Assembly (NCBI RefSeq): GCF_004016445.2
Contig: NZ_SADT02000001.1
Span: 1,345,630-1,409,629, forward strand
Direction: 5' to 3'
DNA length: 64,000 nt
DNA from: Mesorhizobium sp. M2E.F.Ca.ET.219.01.1.1
GTDB lineage: Bacteria > Pseudomonadota > Alphaproteobacteria > Rhizobiales > Rhizobiaceae
Shown piece after piece: positions 38,301-44,926 of the stretch; position 1 is the stretch's first letter, and each line of letters starts with the position of its first letter. Made by a program: the position numbers and the translations under genes. The notes beneath the pieces are model-generated. The model was not told the origin of the DNA. It saw only the letters and a list, made by a program, of their open reading frames with translations, and did not search any database.

Positions 38301-39097
38301 CCAGCGCCGAGTTCCTTCGCCCCCCTCTCTGTCCTGCCGGACATCTCCCCCTCAAGGGGGGAGATTGCTCTGTCGTCGACGGTTTCGCCAATGGCAGACG
38401 TTGCAGATGGCTTTGACGCCCCTGAAGAAAACGCGCCAGGGTCGGTGACGGCCGATCTCCCCCCTTGAGGGGGAGATGTCCGGCAGGACAGAGAGGGGGG
38501 CGAAGGATCGCCAACGCTCGATGAGATAGGGTTCTCTACAACGCCTAGCCCAGGCTGATAAAACCCCGCCTTCGGCACGCTCACTGCCTCGGCCACCGCC
38601 GCATCCGATCCCGCAAGCCTTGCCAGCCTTTGCACCAGCGCCGCCATGTTTGCCGGGCCGCCCTCGCGGAAATAGCCCAGCAGGGCGTCCAACTCCGCGC
38701 GCGGCAGGGTCGAGCCTTCGATCAGCCGTAAATCCTCGTCATGGCTTTCGCCCGGCAGCAGCGCCAGCTTGATGCCGCGTTCCCGCGCGACCGCGGCGAG
38801 CTGGTCGCAGCCATAGCGCCACCAATCGCAACCGCCGAGGATGCGGACGAGGATGACCTTGGCATGGCGGGCGACGCTGTCGATCCACAGGTCCACCGAC
38901 ATCGGGTGACGGAGGTCGCGCAGCGCCGCCAGACGCATCGAGGGCAGCCGCTCCGCATTGGCCTTCCAGGCGGCGGCGAGGCCGGCGAGATCGCTGTCGG
39001 TGAAGGACAGCGCCACGAGATCCGCAGGCGTCTGCCTGAGGTCGACAGGCTCGGCGAGATCGTCGAGCGAAGCGGATGTGGTGGCGAGGATATGCAT
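35342..39097 (-). CDS. cobN: Cobaltochelatase subunit CobN with two in-frame palindromic insertions
   Basis: 1251 residues. CobN/magnesium-chelatase H-like motifs include ILVRILGGCDWWRYGCDQL near the N-terminus, HAIVHVGAHGTLEWLPGKTV, and toward the C-terminus GTSPGTYGAGIEDLLSRGEW and NPRFIAGQMRHGPRGASEFA. With CobS and CobT chelatase subunits (not in the window) it inserts cobalt into hydrogenobyrinic acid a,c-diamide. Two stretches of 54 and 62 residues derive from palindromic elements at 37302-37462 and 38318-38503. It overlaps cobG by four bases and follows cobW by 17 bases. Confidence 0.94.
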   Translation of the reverse strand: MHILATTSASLDDLAEPVDLRQTPADLVALSFTDSDLAGLAAAWKANAERLPSMRLAALRDLRHPMSVDLWIDSVARHAKVILVRILGGCDWWRYGCDQLAAVARERGIKLALLPGESHDEDLRLIEGSTLPRAELDALLGYFREGGPANMAALVQRLARLAGSDAAVAEAVSVPKAGFYQPGLGVVENPISSSVGDPSPPSLSCRTSPPQGGRSAVTDPGAFSSGASKPSATSAIGETVDDRAISPLEGEMSGRTERGAKELGAGSLGTPVVPILFYRSMLLAADVAPIDTLVEALRQHGLAPAPIFVSSLKDPASLAFVEAALASLHPAAIVTATAFASGAEPGAETLFDRAGVPVFQVIVATTRREVWEKNQRGLAPADLAMHVVLPELDGRILAGAISFKGEVETDPALAFRAFANRPEANRVAQVARRIAAFIRLQRTERAERKLAVLIPDYPSAPGRTGYAVGLDVPSSVLAMLHDLKEQGYAVDGIPQSPRELLDALEVGRQRLRLDDYLRFSAELPEAARDAVEAAWGKANDEAHVNAPPSVLPDISPTRGEIEFSSALSPISDVAGRAPAEELPISPQVGEMSGRTEGGATERRPSQRNFETPFRAATFGNITVALAPDRGRSADRRADYHDPTLPPRHELIAFGLWLWKSLGVHAIVHVGAHGTLEWLPGKTVALSETCFPEIVTGSLPVIYPFIVSNPGEAAQAKRRISAVTLGHLPPPLTGAGLDEAQQKLERLVDEYAQADGLDRRRRDRLAKLIVETARKTGLASEAGVAKTDQPDEALRRIDAWLCDLKDFAVKDGLHVYGRAPEDETDPLRRQSAAAEKANLLAALDGRHIKAGPAGAPARGRSDVLPTGRNLFTSDPRTMPMPTAYDLGQAAAEEVVRGYMQSHGDWPRSLVIDLWGSASLRTGGEEIAQGLALMGCRPQWDAATGRVTGIEVLPPATLGRPRVDVTWRISGLFRDMFPTQIALIDAAANAVASRDEDDSENPLAAATRAQGKVSPRIFGTSPGTYGAGIEDLLSRGEWGAREEVGRAYLDATSHAYGGADGEAISAPGAFEGRIAEADLLVHTGDDPGRDILEGSADVAFIGGFSAALAALGRNADVIVLDTTDPKKPKPRSVGEAVSRVVRARAVNPRFIAGQMRHGPRGASEFAETVDRLVGFAETTHAISGALIEAVHDAYIGDPDVRAFLLRENPAAAKVIAERLLAARRRGLWHPLRNSIDDDLAALIVEAQGSGVAA
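37302..37462. repeat. Palindromic element inserted in frame in cobN, copy nearer the C-terminus
   Basis: 161 bases with inverted arms GCGCCCCCCTCTGTCCTGCC ... and complement, each with its own CTCCCC-GGGGAG inner symmetry. Read on the cobN strand it encodes APPSVLPDISPTRGEI ... ISPQVGEMSGRTEGGA, the same frame as the cobG copy. The spacer shares an ACGTCGGAGATTGGCGAAA-like block with the other copies. Confidence 0.9.
38318..38503. repeat. Palindromic element inserted in frame in cobN, copy nearer the N-terminus
   Basis: 186 bases with arms of the same family. The first arm in reading order has two extra bases (CTCTCTGTCC instead of CTCTGTCC), so it is read in another frame, SPPSLSCRTSPPQGG, but the second arm returns to ISPLEGEMSGRTERGA. 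No stop arises. It lies at about residue 200 of CobN. Confidence 0.9.
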
Positions 39098-39114
39098 CGC
39101 AGCCCGGATTTCCC

Positions 39115-40152
39115 TCAGCCGGCGAGGATACGCTCGATCGCCGGGCGGTTCAGTCCTTTGAGGCCGATGACGACGAGCCGCGAGCGGCGGTCGTCCTCGG
39201 CGGTCCAGGCACGGTCGTAATAGTGATTGACGCGCGGGCCGACAGCCTGGAGCAGGAGCCGCATCGGCTTGCCGCCGACCTCGACGAAGCCTTTGACGCG
39301 CAGCACGTTCTCCTGCTCGGCGGCTACAGCGACGCGCTTGGCCAGTTCGTCCGGATTGGCGATCGACGGGATATCGATGACGAAGGAGTCGAAATCGTCA
39401 TGCTCATGGTCGAGCTCGTCGTCGTGATGGGTCTTGCGGTTCTCGATATCGTCCTCGACGGCAAGGCCGAGGCCGAGCAGCACGGACGGATCGACCTTGC
39501 CCTGCGCGGTCGGTACGACTTTCACGGCGCGCGCGACGTGTTCGCCGATGACGGCATTCGCGCGCTCAGAGCCCGCCGCATCCATCAAATCGCTCTTCGA
39601 CAGGATGATCAGGTCGGCGCAGGCGATCTGGTCCTCGAAGACCTCCTCGACCGGATCGTCATGGTCGAGCGTCACGTCCGCCGCGCGCTGCGCCTGGAGG
39701 GCATTCATGTCGGAGGCCACGCGGCCGTCGGCCAGTGCCGGGCCGTCGACCACGGCGACGACGCCGTCGACCGTGACGCGGCTCTTCACCGTGGGCCATT
39801 GGAAGGCCTGGACCAGCGGCTTCGGCAGAGCGAGGCCGGAGGTCTCGATCAGGATGTGGTCGACTTTCGGCGTACGGGACAGGATCTGGTCGAGCGCCGG
39901 CACGAAATCGTCGGCGACGGTGCAGCAGATGCAGCCATTGGCGAGCTCGACAATGTTTTCCTCCGGGCAGGTGTCGACGCCGCAGCCCTTCAGGATCTCG
40001 CCGTCGATGCCGACATCGCCGAATTCGTTGACGATGATCGCCAGCCGCTTGCCCTTGGCGTTTTCCAGCAGGTTGCGGATCAGCGTCGTCTTGCCGGCGC
40101 CGAGGAAGCCGGTGACGACGGTGCAGGGCACGCGGGAAACGGAAGCGTTCAT
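39115..40152 (-). CDS. cobW: CobW, G3E-family GTPase (metallochaperone type)
   Basis: 345 residues from ATG 40152; the frame is open upstream but overlaps the DUF1636 gene. Walker A GFLGAGKTT at residues 15-23, the metal-binding GCICC at 73-77, the ETSGLALPKP segment (switch region), and SKSDLMDAAG are G3E hallmarks. A His/Asp-rich stretch (THHDDELDHEHDDFD) lies before the C-terminal CobW_C domain. It is thought to deliver Co(II) for the chelatase; that role rests on family work. Second gene after the riboswitch, two bases after the DUF1636 stop. Confidence 0.95.
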   Translation of the reverse strand: MNASVSRVPCTVVTGFLGAGKTTLIRNLLENAKGKRLAIIVNEFGDVGIDGEILKGCGVDTCPEENIVELANGCICCTVADDFVPALDQILSRTPKVDHILIETSGLALPKPLVQAFQWPTVKSRVTVDGVVAVVDGPALADGRVASDMNALQAQRAADVTLDHDDPVEEVFEDQIACADLIILSKSDLMDAAGSERANAVIGEHVARAVKVVPTAQGKVDPSVLLGLGLAVEDDIENRKTHHDDELDHEHDDFDSFVIDIPSIANPDELAKRVAVAAEQENVLRVKGFVEVGGKPMRLLLQAVGPRVNHYYDRAWTAEDDRRSRLVVIGLKGLNRPAIERILAG

Positions 40153-40154
40153 GG

Positions 40155-40580
40155 TCAGTCCTTCAGCATGTCGAGGGGAGGGATGCGGGCAACCAGGCCG
40201 CGTTTGAGGGAATCGGGCCGGCCGCGCCAGGGGATAAGACCGTCGGTCGAAGTGGCGAAGAGCTTTGCGCCGGCGACGAGGTCGGCGCCGCTGGTCGTCT
40301 CCAGATCGCCGAAGACGTAGCTCCAGCAGCCGTCGCGCAGCAGCGCCGCGCTCAGCCGGCGCTTGCAGTTGCCGAGGCATTCGACGGTGCGGATGCAGAT
40401 ATTTTCGCTCGAGGCGGCACGGCGCGCGTCTTCGGCAAGCAGCGCGCCGGCACGCGGATGGGCATCGGAACCGGTCTCGTCGCGGCAGGACGAGCAGACG
40501 ATGACGGTCACGCCGCCCAACGCATCGGGCTCGGACGAAATGTCCGCGATGTTTGCCGGGAAACTACCGTTGCGATCCAA
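40155..40580 (-). CDS. DUF1636 family protein (thioredoxin-like, CxxC ... CxxxC)
   Basis: 141 residues from TTG 40580, favoured by AAGGAG seven to eight bases upstream; GTG 40511 (MTVIVCSSCRDETG) would give a 118-residue form. VTVIVCSSCRDE and TVECLGNCKRRLSAALL supply four cysteines in the arrangement of thioredoxin-like [2Fe-2S] ferredoxins. Function is not established; the gene is the first after the cobalamin riboswitch and is followed by cobW and cobN, so a part in cobalt handling or redox support of the pathway is likely. Confidence 0.85.
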   Translation of the reverse strand: MDRNGSFPANIADISSEPDALGGVTVIVCSSCRDETGSDAHPRAGALLAEDARRAASSENICIRTVECLGNCKRRLSAALLRDGCWSYVFGDLETTSGADLVAGAKLFATSTDGLIPWRGRPDSLKRGLVARIPPLDMLKD

Positions 40581-40633
40581 AACCAGGCTCCTTGCCCGGA
40601 AAACCCGCCGGGCATTCGGATACTTAAAGTCTC

Positions 40634-40845
40634 AGACGGCAGGTCTCCTGGCTCGCGGGTCGTCGCCCTGAATGCCGCCTTCCCGGGAACATCCCAGTGG
40701 TTTTCGGCCGGGGCTCGTCGCTCACAGTTGCGGGGACAGCCGCGGATTTGGGTTTTGGCCCGCACCGCATTCCCTCTTGGCTCCTCCCTTTGCCGGGAGA
40801 AGACCGTCTGGGTCAGGATTTAGGCTTACGGCCGGGTGCCTGTCA
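40634..40845 (-). promoter_or_regulatory. Cobalamin (AdoCbl) riboswitch
   Basis: Read on the minus strand, the conserved blocks occur in the right order: GGCACC at the 5' end, AGAGGGAATGCGGTGCGG, AATCCGCGGCTGTCCCCGCA then ACTGTGA, CCACTGGGATGTTCCCGGGA then AGGCGG, and the B12 box AGCCAGGAGACCTGCC at 40638-40653. A further hairpin GCCCGG/CCGGGC at 40594-40613 lies between the B12 box and the AAGGAG of the DUF1636 gene and may belong to the expression platform. It should turn off the DUF1636-cobW-N-G-H-I-J operon when cobalamin is plentiful. It fills the 302-base gap 40581-40882. Confidence 0.97.
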
Positions 40846-40882
40846 ACGCGCGGCTACGACACGGTCGTGTGGGCTAGCGCCA

Positions 40883-41296
40883 TTACCAGCCCTCCCAGCC
40901 CTTCGGCGGCTTTATCGGTTTAAGATATGTTCCCGCGAGGCGACGGGGCGGAGCGGCTGCCGGAAGCATGGTTGGCGAACAACCTCTCGGGCAGATCGGG
41001 CTCCACATCAAGATAACCCGGCTCCTATCCGATTCTGGTTGCTGATCGTCGAGCAGATATTGATCGCCAACCGTCAGCAGGCCACAGGACTGCTTGATGT
41101 CGTCGTCGATCTCTCCGTGTTCGGAACTCAGCCAGCGCAGCAGCAAAAACGCCGCCGCGTCGGCGTCTACGCCGCCGCAGTAGATTACGGGTTTGGTGAC
41201 TTCTACCCATTTCGACTGGGACGCAGCGTTTGCATCGAGCGTAGAAGACAGCATTAGAGCTGCTACTACCAGACACTTGAAACCATTGAGGGTCAT
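40883..41296 (-). CDS. Small putative secreted protein, not recognised
   Basis: 137 residues from ATG 41296. The N-terminus MTLNGFKCLVVAALMLSSTL with DANAAS is a plausible Sec signal peptide cut after ANA. The mature part has four cysteines (IYCGG, QSCGLL, PICPRGC) that could form disulfides, and ends in a Pro-rich basic tail. No family was recognised. The ribosome-binding site is weak and the GC content lower than around it. It lies immediately upstream of the riboswitch on the same strand. It may be a real lineage-specific gene or a chance ORF. Confidence 0.45.
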   Translation of the reverse strand: MTLNGFKCLVVAALMLSSTLDANAASQSKWVEVTKPVIYCGGVDADAAAFLLLRWLSSEHGEIDDDIKQSCGLLTVGDQYLLDDQQPESDRSRVILMWSPICPRGCSPTMLPAAAPPRRLAGTYLKPIKPPKGWEGW

Positions 41297-41355
41297 CAAA
41301 CCAAAGCTCGGTTCATAGTAAGCTTTGTTCTATTTTTGTTCTTTTTGTTTGTCAA

Positions 41356-41417
41356 CGCGCTGCTATGGCATCGCGATGTCGATCAGCGCGCTGCTATGGC
41401 ATCGCGATGTCGATCAG
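41356..41417. repeat. Perfect 31-base tandem duplication
   Basis: Bases 41356-41386 are repeated exactly at 41387-41417 (unit begins CGCGCTGCTATGGCATCGCG). The second copy contains the last codons and stop of the AlkX-like gene; the first lies after the stop. A recent slippage or unequal-crossing-over event. Confidence 0.9.
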
Positions 41418-42596
41418 CGCCGGTCCGAGGTCGCCGGCCGGCGTCACTTCGATCGCCTCCAGGCCGAGCCATGCCTGCATTTGCTTCAGTTCGTCGAAGA
41501 GCTGTGCGGCGGTTTCGGCGGGAGCACCGGCTTCGGCATAGGCGGCGTGGACGCGCAAGATGCTGGCCGCGCGGTCGGCGCGCAGATCGACGCGGGCGAC
41601 GATGCGGTCGCCAAGCAGGAAGGGCAGCACGTAATAGCCATATTGGCGCTTTTCGGCCGGCGTATAGATCTCGATGCGATAGCGGAAATTGAAGAGCTTT
41701 TCGGTGCGCGTGCGTTCGAAAACCACGGGATCGAAAGGGGCAAGCAGGGCGCGCGCCTCGATCCGGCGCGGGATTCGCGCGTCCTTGTGGAGATAGGCGG
41801 GCTTGTCCCAGCCTTCGACCTTCACCGGCAGCAATTCGCCGGCTTCGACCAGTTCCTCGATACGGTCCTTGGTGTCGCTCGGCGCCAGGCGAAAATAGTC
41901 GCGCAGGTCGCCATAGGTGGCGATGCCGTGGGCGCGGGCGGAAATCCGCAGCAATTCGCGATGCGCCTCCTCGACCGAGGGCACCGGCAGGTCGAGCACG
42001 GCCTGCGGCAAAACGCGCTCCGGCAGGTCGTAGTAGCGTTCGAAGCCGCGCCGGTAGGCGGTGGTGATGCGCCCGGCCCAGAACAACCATTCGAAAGCAT
42101 GCTTGGCCTCGCTCCAGCCCCACCAGCCGCCATTGCCCTTGTGGCCTTCGATATCGGAGGCGGCGATCGGCCCGCGATCGGCGACCTCTCTATATATCTC
42201 GTCAATCATTTCCTTGCGTTCACGGCCCCATTTGGCCAGGCCGAGATACATCTCGTCGCCCTGCTCGGCGCGCTGCATGCGCCAGCGCAGCAAAGGGTAG
42301 GTCTCGACAGGCAGGAACGACGCCTCATGCGCCCAATACTCGAAGACGGCGCGCTTGCGGCCAACGGCGGCGTTGTCGAGCAGCGCCAGCGGGTAGGGGC
42401 CGAGGCGCGAATAAAGCGGCATGTAATGCGCGCGCACCACCGCGCTGACGGAATCGATCTGCAACAGGCCGGTTCGCGAAAGCACACGCGCAAGGTGCCG
42501 GCGATCCGGAACACCTACGGGGCGAGGGTCGTTGAACCCTTGCGCGCCGAGCGCGATGCGCCTGGCCATGGCCAGCGAGATTTTCTCCTTCATCAA
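41394..42596 (-). CDS. AlkX/YcaQ-family DNA glycosylase (winged-helix crosslink repair protein)
   Basis: 400 residues. The family (HTH_42, formerly DUF1006) is recognised from LSRTGLLQIDSVSAVVRAHY with the catalytic Q-x-D, FEYWAHEASFLPVETYPLLR, and RRIEARALLAPFDPVVFERT followed by FRYRIEIYTPAEKRQYGYYV. Members excise alkylated or crosslinked bases. It is monocistronic; the 332-base gap upstream is shared with the divergent nuo operon. Its 3' end lies in a perfect 31-base tandem duplication that does not alter the protein. Confidence 0.88.
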   Translation of the reverse strand: MMKEKISLAMARRIALGAQGFNDPRPVGVPDRRHLARVLSRTGLLQIDSVSAVVRAHYMPLYSRLGPYPLALLDNAAVGRKRAVFEYWAHEASFLPVETYPLLRWRMQRAEQGDEMYLGLAKWGRERKEMIDEIYREVADRGPIAASDIEGHKGNGGWWGWSEAKHAFEWLFWAGRITTAYRRGFERYYDLPERVLPQAVLDLPVPSVEEAHRELLRISARAHGIATYGDLRDYFRLAPSDTKDRIEELVEAGELLPVKVEGWDKPAYLHKDARIPRRIEARALLAPFDPVVFERTRTEKLFNFRYRIEIYTPAEKRQYGYYVLPFLLGDRIVARVDLRADRAASILRVHAAYAEAGAPAETAAQLFDELKQMQAWLGLEAIEVTPAGDLGPALIDIAMP

Positions 42597-42928
42597 GGTG
42601 TCCCTTGCCCCGATCGTCCGTTGGATTTTTAGCCGGTGATTCCGGCCATGCTAGCAGGCAAATGGCGTGAGATATGTCAGGAGAGAAAAGTGGAGTAAAA
42701 AGTGAAAGAAATCAAACAGGAGCGGATCGGACCAGTTTCTTCCGATAAGGCGTCCAGGGCCGCGATTTGAACAAGGTTTGACTTGCGTCACCGAAACCGC
42801 TGCGCTAACCCTCGCCGCGTTGCAGCATGGGCCTCTTAAAACGGTTCAGCGGTTAAACTGTCACGCTTCCGCATTAGAGTTCGTTGCTGTAATCAAAGTG
42901 AACTGCCCCGCCGAAGGAAAGCCGCCGC
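42597..42928. promoter_or_regulatory. Divergent promoter region between alkX-like gene and nuo operon
   Basis: 332 bases with no gene. It must hold the nuo promoter and that of the minus-strand glycosylase. TTGACT at 42778-42783 is a candidate -35 for nuo, but no convincing -10 stands at 17 bases. The nuoA ribosome-binding site GAAGGAAAG lies at 42912-42920. No repeat or operator-like palindrome was seen. Confidence 0.4.
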
Positions 42929-43294
42929 ATGAGCGCACTCCTGAGTTCATATCTGCCTATCGTGCTGTTCATCGCCGTGGCGATGATCGTGGGTCTGGCG
43001 CTCATCATCGCCCCCTTCCTGGTGGCCTACCGCAATCCCGATCCGGAAAAGCTTTCCGCCTATGAATGCGGGTTCAACTCGTTCGACGACGCCCGCATGA
43101 AGTTCGACATCCGCTTCTACCTGGTGTCGATCCTGTTCATCATCTTCGATCTCGAGGTCGCCTTCCTGTTCCCATGGGCGGTGTCCTTCTCGAAACTCGG
43201 CATGCTCGGTTTCTGGTCGATGATGGTGTTTCTGGCGGTGCTGACCATCGGCTTTGCCTATGAATGGAAAAAAGGAGCGCTGGAATGGGATTGA
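42929..43294 (+). CDS. nuoA: NADH-quinone oxidoreductase subunit A
   Basis: 121 residues, three membrane helices. [40 protein letters not shown] and [16 protein letters not shown] are the conserved NuoA segments, including the acidic residue in the third helix. It is part of the membrane arm next to the quinone site. First gene of the operon; its end overlaps nuoB by ten bases. Confidence 0.96.
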   Translation: MSALLSSYLPIVLFIAVAMIVGLALIIAPFLVAYRNPDPEKLSAYECGFNSFDDARMKFDIRFYLVSILFIIFDLEVAFLFPWAVSFSKLGMLGFWSMMVFLAVLTIGFAYEWKKGALEWD

Positions 43295-43866
43295 ACGACA
43301 GTTCAGGCACCCTCGTCGCGCCGAAGCCCAAGGGCATCATCGACCCCAACACCGGCAGGCCGGTGGGGGAGGACGATCCCTTCTTCCTCGAAATCAACAA
43401 TGAACTGGCCGACAAGGGCTTCCTTGTCACCTCGACCGAAGCGCTGATCACCTGGGCGCGCAGCGGCTCGCTGATGTTCATGACCTTCGGCCTCGCCTGC
43501 TGCGCGGTCGAAATGATCCACACCTCGATGCCGCGCTACGATTCCGAGCGTTTCGGCGTCGCGCCGCGCGCGTCTCCACGCCAGTCCGACATCATGATCG
43601 TCGCGGGCACGCTGACCAACAAGATGGCGCCGGCGCTGCGCAAGGTCTACGACCAGATGCCGGAGCCGCGCTACGTCATCTCGATGGGCTCCTGCGCCAA
43701 TGGCGGCGGCTACTACCACTACTCTTACTCGGTGGTGCGCGGCTGCGACCGCGTCGTGCCGGTCGACATCTATGTGCCCGGCTGCCCGCCGAGCGCCGAA
43801 GCGCTGCTCTACGGCATTCTCCTTCTGCAGAAGAAGATCCGCCGCACCGGCACGATCGAACGGTGA
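43285..43866 (+). CDS. nuoB: NADH-quinone oxidoreductase subunit B
   Basis: 193 residues from ATG 43285, ten bases before the nuoA stop. It carries the N2 [4Fe-4S] ligands: the adjacent cysteines in [12 protein letters not shown], and those in [11 protein letters not shown] and [15 protein letters not shown]. It is the last electron carrier before quinone in the peripheral arm. Confidence 0.97.
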   Translation: MGLNDSSGTLVAPKPKGIIDPNTGRPVGEDDPFFLEINNELADKGFLVTSTEALITWARSGSLMFMTFGLACCAVEMIHTSMPRYDSERFGVAPRASPRQSDIMIVAGTLTNKMAPALRKVYDQMPEPRYVISMGSCANGGGYYHYSYSVVRGCDRVVPVDIYVPGCPPSAEALLYGILLLQKKIRRTGTIER

Positions 43867-43870
43867 GCCG

Positions 43871-44473
43871 ATGACCCTGGCGTTGAACGAACTCTCCACC
43901 TATCTCGGCGAGAAGCTCTCCGGCCGCATCGGCAAAGCCGTGCTTGCCTATGGCGAACTGACCGTTCCCGTCGAGCCGGGCAATCTGATCGAGGTGGCGA
44001 CCTTCCTGCGTGACGATCCGCGCTGCCAGTTCATCTCGATCATCGACATTTGCGGCGCCGACTACCCGTCGCGCGCCAGGCGCTTCGATGTCGTCTATCA
44101 CCTCCTGTCGCCGAAGCAGAATGTCCGCATCCGCCTCAAGGTACAGGCCGACGAGGAAACGCTGGTGCCGTCGCTGACCACCGTCTACCCCGGCGCCGAC
44201 TGGTATGAACGAGAGACATACGATCTCTATGGCGTGCTGTTCAGCGGCCATCCGGATCTGCGCCGCATCCTCACCGACTACGGTTTCGAGGGGCATCCGC
44301 TGCGCAAGGATTTCCCGCTGACCGGCTTCGTCGAGGTTCGCTACGACGACGAGGCCAAGCGGGTCATTTACGAGCCGGTCGAGCTCAAGCAGGAATTCCG
44401 CAATTTCGATTTTCTTTCTCCTTGGGAAGGGACGGACTACGTCCTGCCGGGGGATGAGAAGGCGAAGCAGTGA
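43871..44473 (+). CDS. nuoC: NADH-quinone oxidoreductase subunit C
   Basis: 200 residues from ATG 43871. The 30-kDa subunit signature is [20 protein letters not shown] followed by [20 protein letters not shown]. It is separate from NuoD, as in most alphaproteobacteria. Its TGA stop (44471-44473) is at the same time the first three bases of the TGAATGG heptamer array, so an insertion occurred exactly at its stop codon. Confidence 0.96.
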   Translation: MTLALNELSTYLGEKLSGRIGKAVLAYGELTVPVEPGNLIEVATFLRDDPRCQFISIIDICGADYPSRARRFDVVYHLLSPKQNVRIRLKVQADEETLVPSLTTVYPGADWYERETYDLYGVLFSGHPDLRRILTDYGFEGHPLRKDFPLTGFVEVRYDDEAKRVIYEPVELKQEFRNFDFLSPWEGTDYVLPGDEKAKQ

Positions 44474-44498
44474 ATGGTGAATAGTGAATGGTGAATGG
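44471..44498. repeat. Heptamer array, left side (TGAATGG x4)
   Basis: Four 7-base units: TGAATGG, TGAATAG, TGAATGG, TGAATGG. The first unit supplies the nuoC stop, the last one contains the ATG (44495) of the four-helix-bundle gene. The inverted counterpart follows that gene at 44879-44915. Confidence 0.9.
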
Positions 44499-44878
44499 AC
44501 GAGACGCCGGAAAAGATACGCGACTATCGCGATCTCATCGTCTGGCAGGAGGCGATGGATATCGCCGAGGCCATTTACGTCGTCACGCGCGGGTTCCCGC
44601 GCGAGGAAATGTATGGAATGGCAGCTCAGATGCGGCGATGCTCAGCTTCTATACCGGCGAATATTGCGGAAGGGTTCGGCCGAGCTCAGCGGCGACCGTT
44701 CATTCAATTCCTTCGTATCGCGCAAGGCTCTTTGAAGGAGTTGGAAACACATACAATGCTCTGCGGGCGCGTTGGGCTGCTGACCAGGGAGCAGGCTGCA
44801 AGTCTGGAACCAAGTTACACCAGGCTGGGCAAAAGACTGGTTTCATTCGTTCGATCGCTCGAGGCAGAACGCGAATGA
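44495..44878 (+). CDS. Four-helix-bundle protein (23S rRNA intervening-sequence protein family)
   Basis: 127 residues. DYRDLIVWQEAMDIAEAIY, RCSASIPANIAEGFGRAQRR and FIQFLRIAQGSLKELETHTM are the hallmark segments of the TIGR02436/S23 four-helix-bundle family, known from intervening sequences in 23S rRNA genes and related to Avd of diversity-generating retroelements. Here it sits between nuoC and nuoD, flanked by inverted heptamer arrays, with lower GC content than its neighbours. The start codon lies in the left array and the stop abuts the right array. It is not a complex I subunit; probably a selfish or mobile cassette. Function unknown. Confidence 0.9.
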   Translation: MDETPEKIRDYRDLIVWQEAMDIAEAIYVVTRGFPREEMYGMAAQMRRCSASIPANIAEGFGRAQRRPFIQFLRIAQGSLKELETHTMLCGRVGLLTREQAASLEPSYTRLGKRLVSFVRSLEAERE

Positions 44879-44915
44879 CCATTCACCATTCACCATTCAC
44901 CATTCACTATTCGCC
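44879..44915. repeat. Heptamer array, right side (CCATTCA x4 + CTATTCG)
   Basis: Five 7-base units, CCATTCA four times and then CTATTCG, with a trailing CC. They are the reverse complements of the left-array units. In RNA, TGAATAG-TGAATGG-TGAATGG plus a preceding GG on the left can pair with CCATTCA-CCATTCA-CTATTCG-CC on the right for 23 base pairs (one G-U). Confidence 0.9.
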
Positions 44916-44926
44916 AAGGGCGACCC

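Noticed and set aside
44471..44915. Heptamer arrays as a CRISPR or as simple sequencing slippage
   Set aside because: Units are 7 bases without spacers, so not CRISPR; two inverted arrays in ordered variants around a known protein family argue against slippage artefact.
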